Position numbers and translations under genes: made by a program
Notes under the pieces: generated by a model
What the model was told of the DNA's origin: nothing
Seen by the model: the letters and a program-made list of their open reading frames with translations, nothing else
The model's database searches: none
Shown: positions 26,052-33,907 of the stretch, one piece after another
Layout: each line of letters opens with the position of its first letter
How positions within the stretch are numbered: position 1 is the stretch's first letter
Assembly (NCBI RefSeq): GCF_049856175.1
Contig: NZ_JBNDNA010000006.1
Coordinates: 1-64,000 of the forward strand
Direction: 5' to 3'
DNA: 64,000 nt
Source: JB111 sp049856175
GTDB taxonomy: Bacteria > Actinomycetota > Actinomycetes > Actinomycetales > Actinomycetaceae

Positions 26052-26459
26052 ATGATCAGCCGCCGTTCCGCCGCCGCCCTCCTCGCTGCCGGCACCCTGG
26101 CCACGACCCTTGCCGCGTGCGGCGGAGGGGGCGAGGAGCTGTCCGAGTCCGAGGCCTGCGACGAGTTCTCCACCATCTACCAGGACATGGAGAACCAGAC
26201 GATCGAGCTCACCGACTTCACGGACATGGACGCCGTGTCGGACATCTTTGCCGAGTACGGCGAGCGGACCCGCGAGCTCTCCGAGCAGTCGCCGGACAAC
26301 CTGCGTCCCCTGTTCGAGCAGGAGGCCGAGTTCGGCGAGAGCGTGAGCGGCGGCGACCAGCCGGACGCGGACGTCATCGCGAACAACGCGGAGAACGAGG
26401 CCGCGATCCGCGAGATCTGCGGGGAGTTCAGCGGCCTCGGCGGCGGCTCGGTCGGCTGA
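26052..26459 (+). CDS. Small secreted lipoprotein, paralogue 2
   Basis: A 135-residue protein with signal peptide and lipobox TTLAAC (Cys23), then GGGGEELSESEAC. It shares with the upstream paralogue the second Cys (36), a segment SEQSPDNLRPLFEQEAEF, and a C-terminal Cys (123, EICGEF). A Gly-rich tail follows. GGAGAG lies upstream of the ATG. The gap of 172 nt between the two genes suggests separate transcription, perhaps from the TATGAT-like box near 25931. The function is unknown. Confidence 0.75.
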   Translation: MISRRSAAALLAAGTLATTLAACGGGGEELSESEACDEFSTIYQDMENQTIELTDFTDMDAVSDIFAEYGERTRELSEQSPDNLRPLFEQEAEFGESVSGGDQPDADVIANNAENEAAIREICGEFSGLGGGSVG

Positions 26460-26533
26460 CGGATCCCGGTCCGGCGGATCGGCCGGCAGGTCACGGGTCC
26501 GGCGACCGTCGGGCGCCTGCATGGACCGCACAC

Positions 26534-27412
26534 TCAGTCGAGCGCCGTCAGGCCTCGAACCACGCGGTCGAGACCGTCCCGGAACGCGGCGTCCAGGTCC
26601 AGCGCTCTGGCCGGTGCGTCGCTGAGCTCCGTGAGCCATGGATGACGACGCGCGACTCCGGTGCGGTCCAGGCGCCGGACCTCACCGTCCCACCAGCCCT
26701 CGAGGCTCGCGAACGACCGCCGCGTCTCCTGCTGCTCCGCGACGAGCAGCAGGCCCATGCCCTGGATATAGGCGCTGAACGAGACGTACCGGTCCCGCGA
26801 CACCTCGGCACCGAGGCCGAGCGACCGGAAGGCCTCGACCGCCGAGCGCGCGGCCGCCAGGACGGCAGGCACGAGCGGCGGACGCGTGCTCGCGAGCACC
26901 GGGACCAGCCAGGGGTGGCGGCGGTACGCCGTCCACTCGTCCAGGCCCAGGCGTCGCAGGACCGATCCAGGCACCGGATCCTGCGCCTCGCCCATCGTCC
27001 GGGCGGCGAGCACGCGCTGCACCATGGCCGCCACGAGCCGGTCGCGACTGCCGACCTCGCGCTGCACGCGGAGAAGCGGCACCCGGGCACGCGCCGCCAC
27101 GGCACGCAGGGTCACCCCCTCGGTACCGTCGGAGTCGGCGATGGCGACCGCGGTGTCGAGCATCGTCACCCACTCGTCCCTGGAAGCAGGACCGTCGGCG
27201 GATCCGGAACTGCTCGGCGCACCCCCGACGGGCGCGCCACCGGCGGTCGAACCCCCGGCGGCTGCGTCGAGGCGTCCGCGATCACGACGGCGCCGGTACG
27301 CGCGCGCCTGGCAGGAACGTGAGCAGTAGCGCCGCGGCCGCCCCGTGCGCGCGGCCTCGTCGATCTGCTCCCCGCACTCCGCGCACCGCACGCCGCGCCA
27401 CCCTTTCGTCAC
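26534..27412 (-). CDS. TetR-family regulator with N-terminal zinc finger
   Basis: A 292-residue regulator. Residues 10-34 hold four Cys (CAECG...YCSRSC) resembling a zinc ribbon, followed by a basic tail (ARAYRRRRDR) and a Gly/Ala/Ser linker. The TetR helix-turn-helix (about 80-130, TLRAVAARARVPLLRVQREVG) and a TetR_C-like helical domain come next. It is divergent from a GNAT gene. A 10-bp inverted repeat between them overlaps the GTG at 27412; a GTG at 27391 with AAAGGGTGG upstream is an alternative start, and no Shine-Dalgarno precedes 27412. It probably represses itself and the acetyltransferase. The effector is unknown. Confidence 0.75.
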   Translation of the reverse strand: MTKGWRGVRCAECGEQIDEAARTGRPRRYCSRSCQARAYRRRRDRGRLDAAAGGSTAGGAPVGGAPSSSGSADGPASRDEWVTMLDTAVAIADSDGTEGVTLRAVAARARVPLLRVQREVGSRDRLVAAMVQRVLAARTMGEAQDPVPGSVLRRLGLDEWTAYRRHPWLVPVLASTRPPLVPAVLAAARSAVEAFRSLGLGAEVSRDRYVSFSAYIQGMGLLLVAEQQETRRSFASLEGWWDGEVRRLDRTGVARRHPWLTELSDAPARALDLDAAFRDGLDRVVRGLTALD

Positions 27413-27430
27413 AGATTCAGTGTGACGAAA
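27404..27430. promoter_or_regulatory. TetR-type operator between divergent genes
   Basis: TTTCGTCACA (27404-27413), a 7-nt spacer and TGTGACGAAA (27421-27430) form a perfect inverted repeat of TetR-operator size. Each arm contains GTGACGAAA reading outward, so the GTG of the TetR gene lies inside the left arm. Confidence 0.6.
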
Positions 27431-27496
27431 CTACTGGAGGACCTGCCGACGTCGAGGGACGGTGATCGTCCCAGACGCCGACCCGGGAGCCGCCCC

Positions 27497-28132
27497 ATGC
27501 CCGCCATCGCCCGCCGTCCCACCGCCCGTCGCGCCACGGCCGCGGACCTCGACCGCACCGTCGACCTGGCCCTGGACGCATTCGCCGACGAGGCCGTCAT
27601 CACCTGGCTCATCCCCGAGCCCACCGCCCGCCGGGCCTATCTGGAGCAGACGTTCAGCGCCTCCGTGGCGGACGCGGTCCGGGCACGCCTGGTCGTCGTC
27701 GCGCAGGCACCGGGCGGCAGGCTGACGGCCGCGTCGTTCTGGCAGCCCCGCCACCAGTACGACGACGCGGATCCGCCGTCGGCGAGGGACGAGCAGGCAG
27801 GTCCGAACACGGAGACGAGCGACGACGACGGACCGACAGGCGCGCGCCTGGCCGCGCTCCTCGAGGCGACCGGCACCCGGCAACCGGACGTCGCCCACCT
27901 GCACCTCTCCGCCATGGCGGCGCTGCCTGACCAGCGCGGTCGCGGGTCCGGGTCCGCCATGGTCGCCGCCGGTCTGAAGCACGCGGCCGAGCTGGGGCTG
28001 CCGGTCTACCTGGAGGCATCGACGCCGGGCAGCCTCCGCCTCTACGCACGCCACGGGTTCGTGTCCCTCGGCGCATCCATCCGGCTCCCGGACGGCGGCC
28101 CCACCCTGCAACCGATGTGGCGCGACGCCTGA
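27497..28132 (+). CDS. GNAT-family N-acetyltransferase
   Basis: A 211-residue acetyltransferase of the GCN5-related fold, transferring acetyl from acetyl-CoA to an amine. The N-terminal strand and helix (RRATAADLDRTVDLALDAF) and the acetyl-CoA loop region (ALPDQRGRGSGSAMVAAGL, the Q/RxxGxG/A motif) are clear, followed by the LEASTPGSLRLYARHGF segment common in this fold. The ATG at 27497 with GGGAG upstream is preferred over a GTG at 27422 lying inside the operator. It is divergent from the zinc-finger TetR gene, which probably controls it. A detoxification role is a guess. Confidence 0.8.
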   Translation: MPAIARRPTARRATAADLDRTVDLALDAFADEAVITWLIPEPTARRAYLEQTFSASVADAVRARLVVVAQAPGGRLTAASFWQPRHQYDDADPPSARDEQAGPNTETSDDDGPTGARLAALLEATGTRQPDVAHLHLSAMAALPDQRGRGSGSAMVAAGLKHAAELGLPVYLEASTPGSLRLYARHGFVSLGASIRLPDGGPTLQPMWRDA

Positions 28133-28147
28133 ACAGCGCACAGGTTC

Positions 28148-28217
28148 ACGAGAGCGGGGGTCGTGCGCGAGATCGCTGGATATCACCCGCGATCTCGAGC
28201 ACGGCCCCCGCTCTCGT
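28148..28217. terminator. Long palindrome/bidirectional terminator between GNAT gene and argG
   Basis: Imperfect stem of about 28 bp (arms 28149-28176 and 28189-28217: GAGAGCGGGGG... and ...CCCCCGCTCTC) with a 12-nt loop. It lies between two convergent genes, so it can terminate both. Its centre resembles the palindrome at 35111-35187, suggesting a dispersed intergenic element. Confidence 0.65.
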
Positions 28218-28274
28218 CGAGGTGACGTGAGTTGAGGCGGAGTGAGGAGCTGCAGAGTCCCCCTCCGCCCCGCA

Positions 28275-29567
28275 TCAGTCGGTGAAGAAGTCCACCCCAT
28301 TGCCGAACTTCTCGTCGCGCGCCGCCGACAGCTTCGAGGTGAGGCCGTAGATGTCGATGAAGCCGACCGAGCTCGACTGGTCGAACGTGTCCCCGGCGTC
28401 GTAGGTCGCCAGGTTGAAGTCGTACAGCGAGGAGTCCGAGCGGCGCCCGGTGACCGTCGCGCGGCCGCCGTGCATCGTCATGCGGATCTCGCCGGAGACG
28501 TAGCGCTGCGTCTCCGCCACGAACACGTCGAGGGCCTTCTTCAGCGGCGAGAACCACTGGCCGTCGTACACGAGCTCGGCCCAGCGCTCCGAGACCCGCC
28601 GCTTGTAGCGCGCGAGCTCCCGCTCGACGGTCACGTTCTCGAGCTCCTTGTGCGCGGCGAGCAGCGCCATGGCGCCGGGCGCCTCGTACACCTCGCGCGA
28701 CTTGATGCCCACGAGCCGGTCCTCGACGACGTCGATCCGACCGATCCCCTGCGCGCCCGCCCGGCGGTTCATCTCCTGGATGGCCTGCAGCGGGGTGACG
28801 GCCACGCCGTCGATCTCGACCGGGATCCCCTGCTCGAACCGGATGATGACCTCGTCCGGCAGCGGCGGGTAGGTGGGGTCGTCGGTGTAGCTGAAGATGT
28901 CCTTCGTCGGGGCGTTCCAGATGTCCTCGAGGAAGCCGGTCTCGATGGCGCGACCCCACACGTTCTGGTCGATGGAGAACGGGTTGTTCTTCGTCGTCTC
29001 GATGGGCAGGTCGTGCTTCTCGGCGTACTCGATGGCGACGTCGCGGGTCAGCGCGAGGTCACGGACCGGCGCGATGCACTTGAGCTCCGGCGCGAGCGAG
29101 GTGATGCCCACCTCGAAGCGGACCTGGTCGTTGCCCTTGCCGGTGCAGCCGTGGGCGACGGTCGTGGCGCCGAACCGCTTCGCCGCGCGCACGAGGTGCT
29201 TGACGATGACCGGGCGCGAGATCGCGGACACGAGCGGGTAGGCGTCCTGGTAGAGGCCCTGGGCCTGGAGCGCCGGCATGCAGTACTCGGCGGCGAACTC
29301 GTCCTTGGCGTCGGCCACGTAGGCGTCGACGGCGCCGCAGTCGAGCGCGCGCTGGCGGATGACCTCGAGGTCCTCACCGCCCTGCCCGACGTCGACGGCG
29401 ACCGCGATGACTTCCGCGCCCGTCTGCTCGCCGATCCAGCCGATGGCGACGGAGGTGTCGAGCCCGCCGGAGTAGGCGAGGACGACGCGATCCTTGGCCC
29501 CGCCGGTGGTGCCGGTGCCGGCCCCGCCCGAGGGAGCGGGGGTGGTCGGGGAGGTCTCGGTGGTCAT
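28275..29567 (-). CDS. argG: Argininosuccinate synthase
   Basis: A 430-residue enzyme that condenses citrulline and aspartate with ATP to argininosuccinate. The PP-motif AYSGGLDTS (about 31-39) binds ATP. CTGKGNDQVRFE and the NPFSIDQNVWGR segment belong to the citrulline/aspartate site. A Thr/Gly/Pro-rich N-terminal extension of about 25 residues precedes the usual start. The ATG overlaps the argR stop as ATGA. It is the last gene of the arg operon. argH, often next, is not in the window; a long palindrome follows instead. Confidence 0.95.
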   Translation of the reverse strand: MTTETSPTTPAPSGGAGTGTTGGAKDRVVLAYSGGLDTSVAIGWIGEQTGAEVIAVAVDVGQGGEDLEVIRQRALDCGAVDAYVADAKDEFAAEYCMPALQAQGLYQDAYPLVSAISRPVIVKHLVRAAKRFGATTVAHGCTGKGNDQVRFEVGITSLAPELKCIAPVRDLALTRDVAIEYAEKHDLPIETTKNNPFSIDQNVWGRAIETGFLEDIWNAPTKDIFSYTDDPTYPPLPDEVIIRFEQGIPVEIDGVAVTPLQAIQEMNRRAGAQGIGRIDVVEDRLVGIKSREVYEAPGAMALLAAHKELENVTVERELARYKRRVSERWAELVYDGQWFSPLKKALDVFVAETQRYVSGEIRMTMHGGRATVTGRRSDSSLYDFNLATYDAGDTFDQSSSVGFIDIYGLTSKLSAARDEKFGNGVDFFTD

Positions 29568-30118
29568 GCGTCCTTCCTTTCGGCCTCATCGGGCCTGGTC
29601 GACTCCGCGTGGGAGGTGGAACGGGGCCCGCCGCGGCGGGCCAGCTCGAGGAGCCGGGCGACGAGCCCGGCGGCGGTGGGGTCGTCGCGCGTGATGACGA
29701 GGACCGTGTCGTCGCCGGCCACGCAGCCGAGCACACCCGGGAACCGGGACTGGTCGACGGCGGAGGCCAGCAGCTGGGCGGCGCCCGGCGGGGTGCGCAG
29801 GACGGCGAGGTTCTGTGCGTGGTCGGCGCTGACGAGGACCTCGACGCACCACCGTTCGAGGCGCGCGTGAACCTGGGCGGCGTCGGTGATCGGCGCGGGC
29901 GCCACGAGGGCGGGCAGCGCGTAGACCTGCGAGCCGTCGGAGCCGCGGACCTTGACGGCGCGCAGCTCGTCGAGATCCCGGGACACCGTGGTCTGTGTAA
30001 CGGTCACGCCCCGCTCCGCGAGGAGGCCCTGGAGCTCGGACTGCGAGTGGATCTCGGCCGTGGAGATCAGCTCCTCGACGAGCGAGTGCCGCGCGGCCCT
30101 GGTGGTCGGGGCGCTCAT
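29564..30118 (-). CDS. argR: Arginine repressor
   Basis: A 184-residue ArgR. The N-terminal winged helix domain (about 9-75) includes TAEIHSQSELQGLLAERG and VTQTTVSRDLDEL, the DNA-binding helix. The C-terminal oligomerisation/arginine-binding domain contains GCVAGDDTVLVITRD with the paired Asp that binds arginine. A charged tail of about 25 residues is extra. It overlaps argD upstream and argG downstream by 4 nt each, so it is produced with the pathway it controls. Its target is expected before argC. Confidence 0.95.
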   Translation of the reverse strand: MSAPTTRAARHSLVEELISTAEIHSQSELQGLLAERGVTVTQTTVSRDLDELRAVKVRGSDGSQVYALPALVAPAPITDAAQVHARLERWCVEVLVSADHAQNLAVLRTPPGAAQLLASAVDQSRFPGVLGCVAGDDTVLVITRDDPTAAGLVARLLELARRGGPRSTSHAESTRPDEAERKDA

Positions 30119-31659
30119 CGCGGGATCTCCTCGACGCCGGTCGTGTCGGTGTCGGCGTCGGCGTCGTTGCCGCCGGGGGCAGAATCGCGCTCACTCGTCA
30201 CGGGCGGCGGGGCAGAACCGCGCTCACTCGTGGCGAGGGCGCGCTCGACGCGGCCGAGAGCCAGGGCGAGCTTCTCGGCGGCCTCGGCCACGTCGTCGTC
30301 GGACAGGACGAGCGCCGGAGCGAGCCGGATCGCGTCCGGGGTGACGGGGTTGACGATGAGGCCCGCGTCCTGGGCGGCGGAGCTGATCGCGGCCGAGTGC
30401 TCGCCGCTCAGCTGGACGCCGATGTGCAGGCCCGCGCCGCGGGTCCCGGTCACGAGCGGGGACCCGACGGCCTCCACGGCGGCGCGCAGCGCGGAACCGG
30501 TCCGGTCCACGCTCTGAAGGAAGCCGGGCGCCCCGACGACGTCGAGGACCGCGAGCGCCGCCGCGGCCGCCACGGGGTTCCCGCCGAACGTCGTGCCGTG
30601 GGCGCCGGGACCGAGCTGCGCGGCGGCGTGCTCGCCGAGCGCGATCGTGGCGCCGATCGGCATGCCGCCGCCCAGGCCCTTGGCGAGGGTGACGACGTCG
30701 GGCACGAACCCGCCGCCGAGCTCGGGCCGGTGGTGGCCGAGCCAGGTGCCGGTCCGGCCGATGCCGGTCTGGATCTCGTCGATCACGACGAGCGCTCTCG
30801 CCTCCCGGGCGGCCTGTCCGGCCGCCGCGAGGAACCCGTCGGGCAGCGGCGTGACGCCGGCCTCGCCCTGGACGGGCTCGAGGAACAGCCCGGCGACGTC
30901 GCCGACGGCGAGCTCGCGGCGCACCGCGTCGATGTCCCCGGGGGCGACGAAGGTGACGTCGGGGCCGAGCGGAGCGAACGGCTCGCGGTAGGCGGCCTTG
31001 TGGGTGAGCGCCAGCGCGCCGAGGGTGCGGCCGTGGAAGGCATGCTCCAGGGCGAGGATCCGGCCCGGGCGGCCGGGGCCGAAGCGCGCCGACCCGTGGC
31101 GGCGGACGATCTTCACGGCTGCCTCGTTGGCCTCGGTCCCCGAGTTGGATAGGAACACGCGCGAGCCCTCGGGGGCGCCGCCGGGCACCGCGATCCCCAG
31201 GAGCCGCTCGGCGAGGCGCACCTGCGGCTCGGTGGTGAAGAAGTTCGAGACGTGCCCGAGACGGGCGACCTGGTCGGCGACCGCGCCGACGAGGGCCGGG
31301 TGGCCGTGACCGAGCGAGAGCACGGCGATGCCGCCGAGCAGGTCGAGGTAGGTGCGCCCCTCGGAGTCGGTGACGTGCGTGCCCGACCCGGAGACCAGCT
31401 CCAGGCGCGGGACGCCGAACGTGTTCATCACGGCGCCCGTGTAGCGGTCCTGCCAGGTGCGCGGCTCGGCCGACGCGGCGGGGGCGTCGGTGGCGGCGCC
31501 GGGCGACCCGGCCGAGGCGAAAGTCCCCTCACTCGTCGAGTCGGGGGAGTCGGCAGAGGCGGAAGTCCGCTCACTCGTCGGATCGGACGAGTCAGCGGGG
31601 ATAAAAGTCCCCTCACTCGTGGGGCGGGGGTGATCACCGGGGTGCGGCGTCGTCGTCAT
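30115..31659 (-). CDS. argD: Acetylornithine aminotransferase with repeat-bearing extensions
   Basis: A 514-residue PLP enzyme of class III aminotransferases converting N-acetylglutamate semialdehyde to N-acetylornithine. The family body runs from about residue 70 to 475: LLGGIAVLSLGHGHPA, NSGTEANEAAVK, HGRTLGAL, VIDEIQTGIGRTG, and the PLP Lys near 326 in TLAKGLGGG. About 65 extra residues precede it, with three 14-residue repeats starting TSE (14-55). About 38 follow it, with two 11-residue TSER units (477-498). The ATG overlaps the argB stop as ATGA, supporting this long start. It overlaps argR by 4 nt. Confidence 0.93.
   Translation of the reverse strand: MTTTPHPGDHPRPTSEGTFIPADSSDPTSERTSASADSPDSTSEGTFASAGSPGAATDAPAASAEPRTWQDRYTGAVMNTFGVPRLELVSGSGTHVTDSEGRTYLDLLGGIAVLSLGHGHPALVGAVADQVARLGHVSNFFTTEPQVRLAERLLGIAVPGGAPEGSRVFLSNSGTEANEAAVKIVRRHGSARFGPGRPGRILALEHAFHGRTLGALALTHKAAYREPFAPLGPDVTFVAPGDIDAVRRELAVGDVAGLFLEPVQGEAGVTPLPDGFLAAAGQAAREARALVVIDEIQTGIGRTGTWLGHHRPELGGGFVPDVVTLAKGLGGGMPIGATIALGEHAAAQLGPGAHGTTFGGNPVAAAAALAVLDVVGAPGFLQSVDRTGSALRAAVEAVGSPLVTGTRGAGLHIGVQLSGEHSAAISSAAQDAGLIVNPVTPDAIRLAPALVLSDDDVAEAAEKLALALGRVERALATSERGSAPPPVTSERDSAPGGNDADADTDTTGVEEIPR
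30166..30231 (-). repeat. Two 33-nt tandem repeats in the 3' end of argD
   Basis: Two in-frame units encode TSERGSAPPPV and TSERDSAPGGN. On the minus strand both share the DNA core ACGAGTGAGCGCG, also found with small changes in the repeats at the 5' end of argD. Confidence 0.6.
31495..31620 (-). repeat. Three 42-nt tandem repeats in the 5' end of argD
   Basis: Three in-frame units encode TSEGTFIPADSSDP, TSERTSASADSPDS and TSEGTFASAGSPGA. The DNA core on the minus strand is ACGAGTGAGGGGACTTT or ACGAGTGAGCGGACTTC. They extend the protein before the conserved enzyme body. Confidence 0.65.
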
Positions 31660-32690
31660 GCGGGCTCTCCCCTGGTCTCGGTCGCGGCGTCGGCGGTGGG
31701 GGCGTCGTCGGGCAGGACGAGGGTCCCCACGCCCTGGTCGGTGAAGATCTCGAGCAGCATCGAGTGCGGCTTGCGGCCGTCGATGACGTGCGCCTGGGGC
31801 ACGCCCGCGCGGACCGCCCGCAGGCAGGCCTCCATCTTCGGCACCATCCCGGCCTGCAGGCTCGGCAGGAGCGCGGCGAGCCGGCTGGCGGTGACCTGCG
31901 ACAGGAGGGAGGAGCGGTCCGGCCAGTCGGCGAACAGCCCCTCGACGTCGGTGAGCACCACGAGCTTGCGGGCACCCACGGCCGAGGCCACGGCGGCCGC
32001 GGCGGTGTCGGCGTTGACGTTGAGGACCTGACCGGCGTCCTCGACGTCGACGGCGATCGTGGAGACCACGGGGATGCGTCCGGCGTCGAGGAGGTCGGTG
32101 ATCGCGTCGGGGTTGACGGTGACGACGTCACCCACGTGCCCGACGTCGACGCTCTCGCCGTCGACCACGGCCCGGCGGCGGCGCGCCAGCAGCAGCCTCC
32201 CGTCCTCCCCCGACAGGCCGACGGCGTGCGCGACGTCGTGGTTGAGCAGCGTGACGAGCTCGCGCTGGACCTGTCCGGTGAGCACCATGCGCACGACGTC
32301 CATCGCCTCGCCGGAGGTGTAGCGCAGCCCGCCGCGGAACTCCGAGTCGATGCCGAGGCGGCCCAGCATCGACGAGATCTGCGGGCCTCCGCCGTGCACG
32401 ACCACCGGCCGCAGGCCCACCTGGTGGAGGAAGAGGATGTCGGAGGCGAATGCGCGCTTGAGCTCCTCGTCGACCATGGCGTTGCCGCCGTACTTGACGA
32501 CCACGGTGGCGCCGGCGAAGCGCTGCAGCCACGGCAACGCCTGGACGAGGACCTCCGCCTTCTGGTGCGGGAAGAGGTCGCGCTCGGTGTCGAAGTGGAA
32601 GTCGGGGTCCACGCCGGCCGCGGCGGCAGGAGCGGTGGCGGTCGCCGCGGGGTTCGTCGTCGCGGGGTTCGTCGTCGTCGGGTCGCTCAT
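31656..32690 (-). CDS. argB: Acetylglutamate kinase
   Basis: A 344-residue amino-acid kinase phosphorylating N-acetylglutamate, usually the arginine-feedback step. The VVVKYGGNAM strand-loop, VVHGGGPQI (substrate/ATP Gly-rich loop), TSGEAMDVV, LNVNADTAA and GMVPKMEAC segments are all typical. A Thr/Pro/Ala-rich N-terminal tail of about 30 residues (TTTNPATTNPAATAT) precedes an N-terminal helix (PHQKAEVLVQALPWLQRF) like that of arginine-sensitive hexameric enzymes. ATG/TGA overlaps join it to argJ and argD. Confidence 0.95.
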   Translation of the reverse strand: MSDPTTTNPATTNPAATATAPAAAAGVDPDFHFDTERDLFPHQKAEVLVQALPWLQRFAGATVVVKYGGNAMVDEELKRAFASDILFLHQVGLRPVVVHGGGPQISSMLGRLGIDSEFRGGLRYTSGEAMDVVRMVLTGQVQRELVTLLNHDVAHAVGLSGEDGRLLLARRRRAVVDGESVDVGHVGDVVTVNPDAITDLLDAGRIPVVSTIAVDVEDAGQVLNVNADTAAAAVASAVGARKLVVLTDVEGLFADWPDRSSLLSQVTASRLAALLPSLQAGMVPKMEACLRAVRAGVPQAHVIDGRKPHSMLLEIFTDQGVGTLVLPDDAPTADAATETRGEPA

Positions 32691-33907
32691 GTCGAGTACG
32701 CGCTGTTCTCGTGGACGTAGTCGTGCGTGAGGTCGTTGGTCCACACCGTCACGGCGGCGTCGCCGGCCTTGAGGTCGACGAGGACCGCGACCTCCCGGTC
32801 GGCGGCGAGGTCGACCAGCTCGCGCGGCTCGCCGACGCCGGCGTCGCGGCAGACCATGACCCCGTTGACCGAGACGTCGATCGTGGTGGGGTCGAACGGG
32901 GCGACGTCGGCGGGAACGGTGCCGGCCGCCGCGAGGATGCGACCCCAGTTGGGGTCGTTGCCGAACACCGCGGCCTTGAACAGGTTGGAGCGGGTGATCG
33001 CGCGGGCGACGGCGAGTGCCGCGTCCTCGTCGGTCGCGCCGGTGACGGTGACGGCGATGTCGTGGGCCGCGCCCTCGGCGTCCGCGATCAGCTTGCGCGC
33101 GAGATCCGCGCTCGCCGCGGTGAGGGCCTCGGTCAGCTCGTCCTCCCCCGGGGTGACGCCGGAGGCGCCGGACGCGAGCAGGACGACGGTGTCGTTGGTC
33201 GACATGCACCCGTCGGAGTCGACCCGGTCGAACGTGGTCCGCGTGGCGGCGCGCAGGGCGCGGTCGGCGGTGGCGGAGTCGACCGCGGCGTCCGTGGTGA
33301 GGACGACGAGCATCGTGGCCAGGCCCGGCGCGAGCATGCCGGCGCCCTTGGCCATGCCCCCGACCGACCAGCCGGCGGCCTCGACGTGCACCTGCTTGGC
33401 CACGGTGTCGGTGGTCATGATCGCGTGCGCCGCGTCGTCGCCGCCGGTGGTCGCGAGCGTCTCGGCGGCGGTGTCGATGCCGCCGAGCAGGGCGGGCATG
33501 TCGAGCCGCTCACCGATGAGCCCGGTGGAGCAGACGAGGACGTCGCCGGCGGAGACGTTCAGCGTGGCCGCCACGTGCTCGGCCGTGCGGTGGGTGTCGG
33601 CGAAGCCCTCCCGACCGGTGCACGCGTTGGCGCCCCCGGAGTTGAGCACGACGGCGTCGGCCCGGCCGTCGCTCGCCACCTGGCGCGACCAGGTGACGGG
33701 GGCGGCCTCGATGCGGTTCGTCGTGAAGACGGCGGCGGCGACGCGCTCGGGACCGTCGTTGACGACGAGCGCGACGTCGGGGGTGCCGGACGCCTTGAGC
33801 CCCGCGGTGACGCCGGCGGCCCGGAACCCGGCGGGGGCGGTGATGCCGGCGGGTGCGCCGTCGGGGGCGGAGGAACCGCCGGGGGCGGTCATGCCGGTGC
33901 TGCTCAC
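32687..33907 (-). CDS. argJ: Glutamate N-acetyltransferase/ornithine acetyltransferase
   Basis: A 406-residue ArgJ that moves acetyl from N-acetylornithine to glutamate, recycling the acetyl group. The autocleavage site lies in KGAGMLAPGLATMLV; the Thr of LATML (Thr198 from the GTG start) becomes the N-terminal nucleophile of the beta chain. SGGANACTG and GNDPNWGR are also typical. The GTG at 33907 overlaps the argC stop as GTGA; an ATG at 33892 is an alternative. Whether it also uses acetyl-CoA (bifunctional type) cannot be told from sequence. Confidence 0.95.
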   Translation of the reverse strand: MSSTGMTAPGGSSAPDGAPAGITAPAGFRAAGVTAGLKASGTPDVALVVNDGPERVAAAVFTTNRIEAAPVTWSRQVASDGRADAVVLNSGGANACTGREGFADTHRTAEHVAATLNVSAGDVLVCSTGLIGERLDMPALLGGIDTAAETLATTGGDDAAHAIMTTDTVAKQVHVEAAGWSVGGMAKGAGMLAPGLATMLVVLTTDAAVDSATADRALRAATRTTFDRVDSDGCMSTNDTVVLLASGASGVTPGEDELTEALTAASADLARKLIADAEGAAHDIAVTVTGATDEDAALAVARAITRSNLFKAAVFGNDPNWGRILAAAGTVPADVAPFDPTTIDVSVNGVMVCRDAGVGEPRELVDLAADREVAVLVDLKAGDAAVTVWTNDLTHDYVHENSAYST

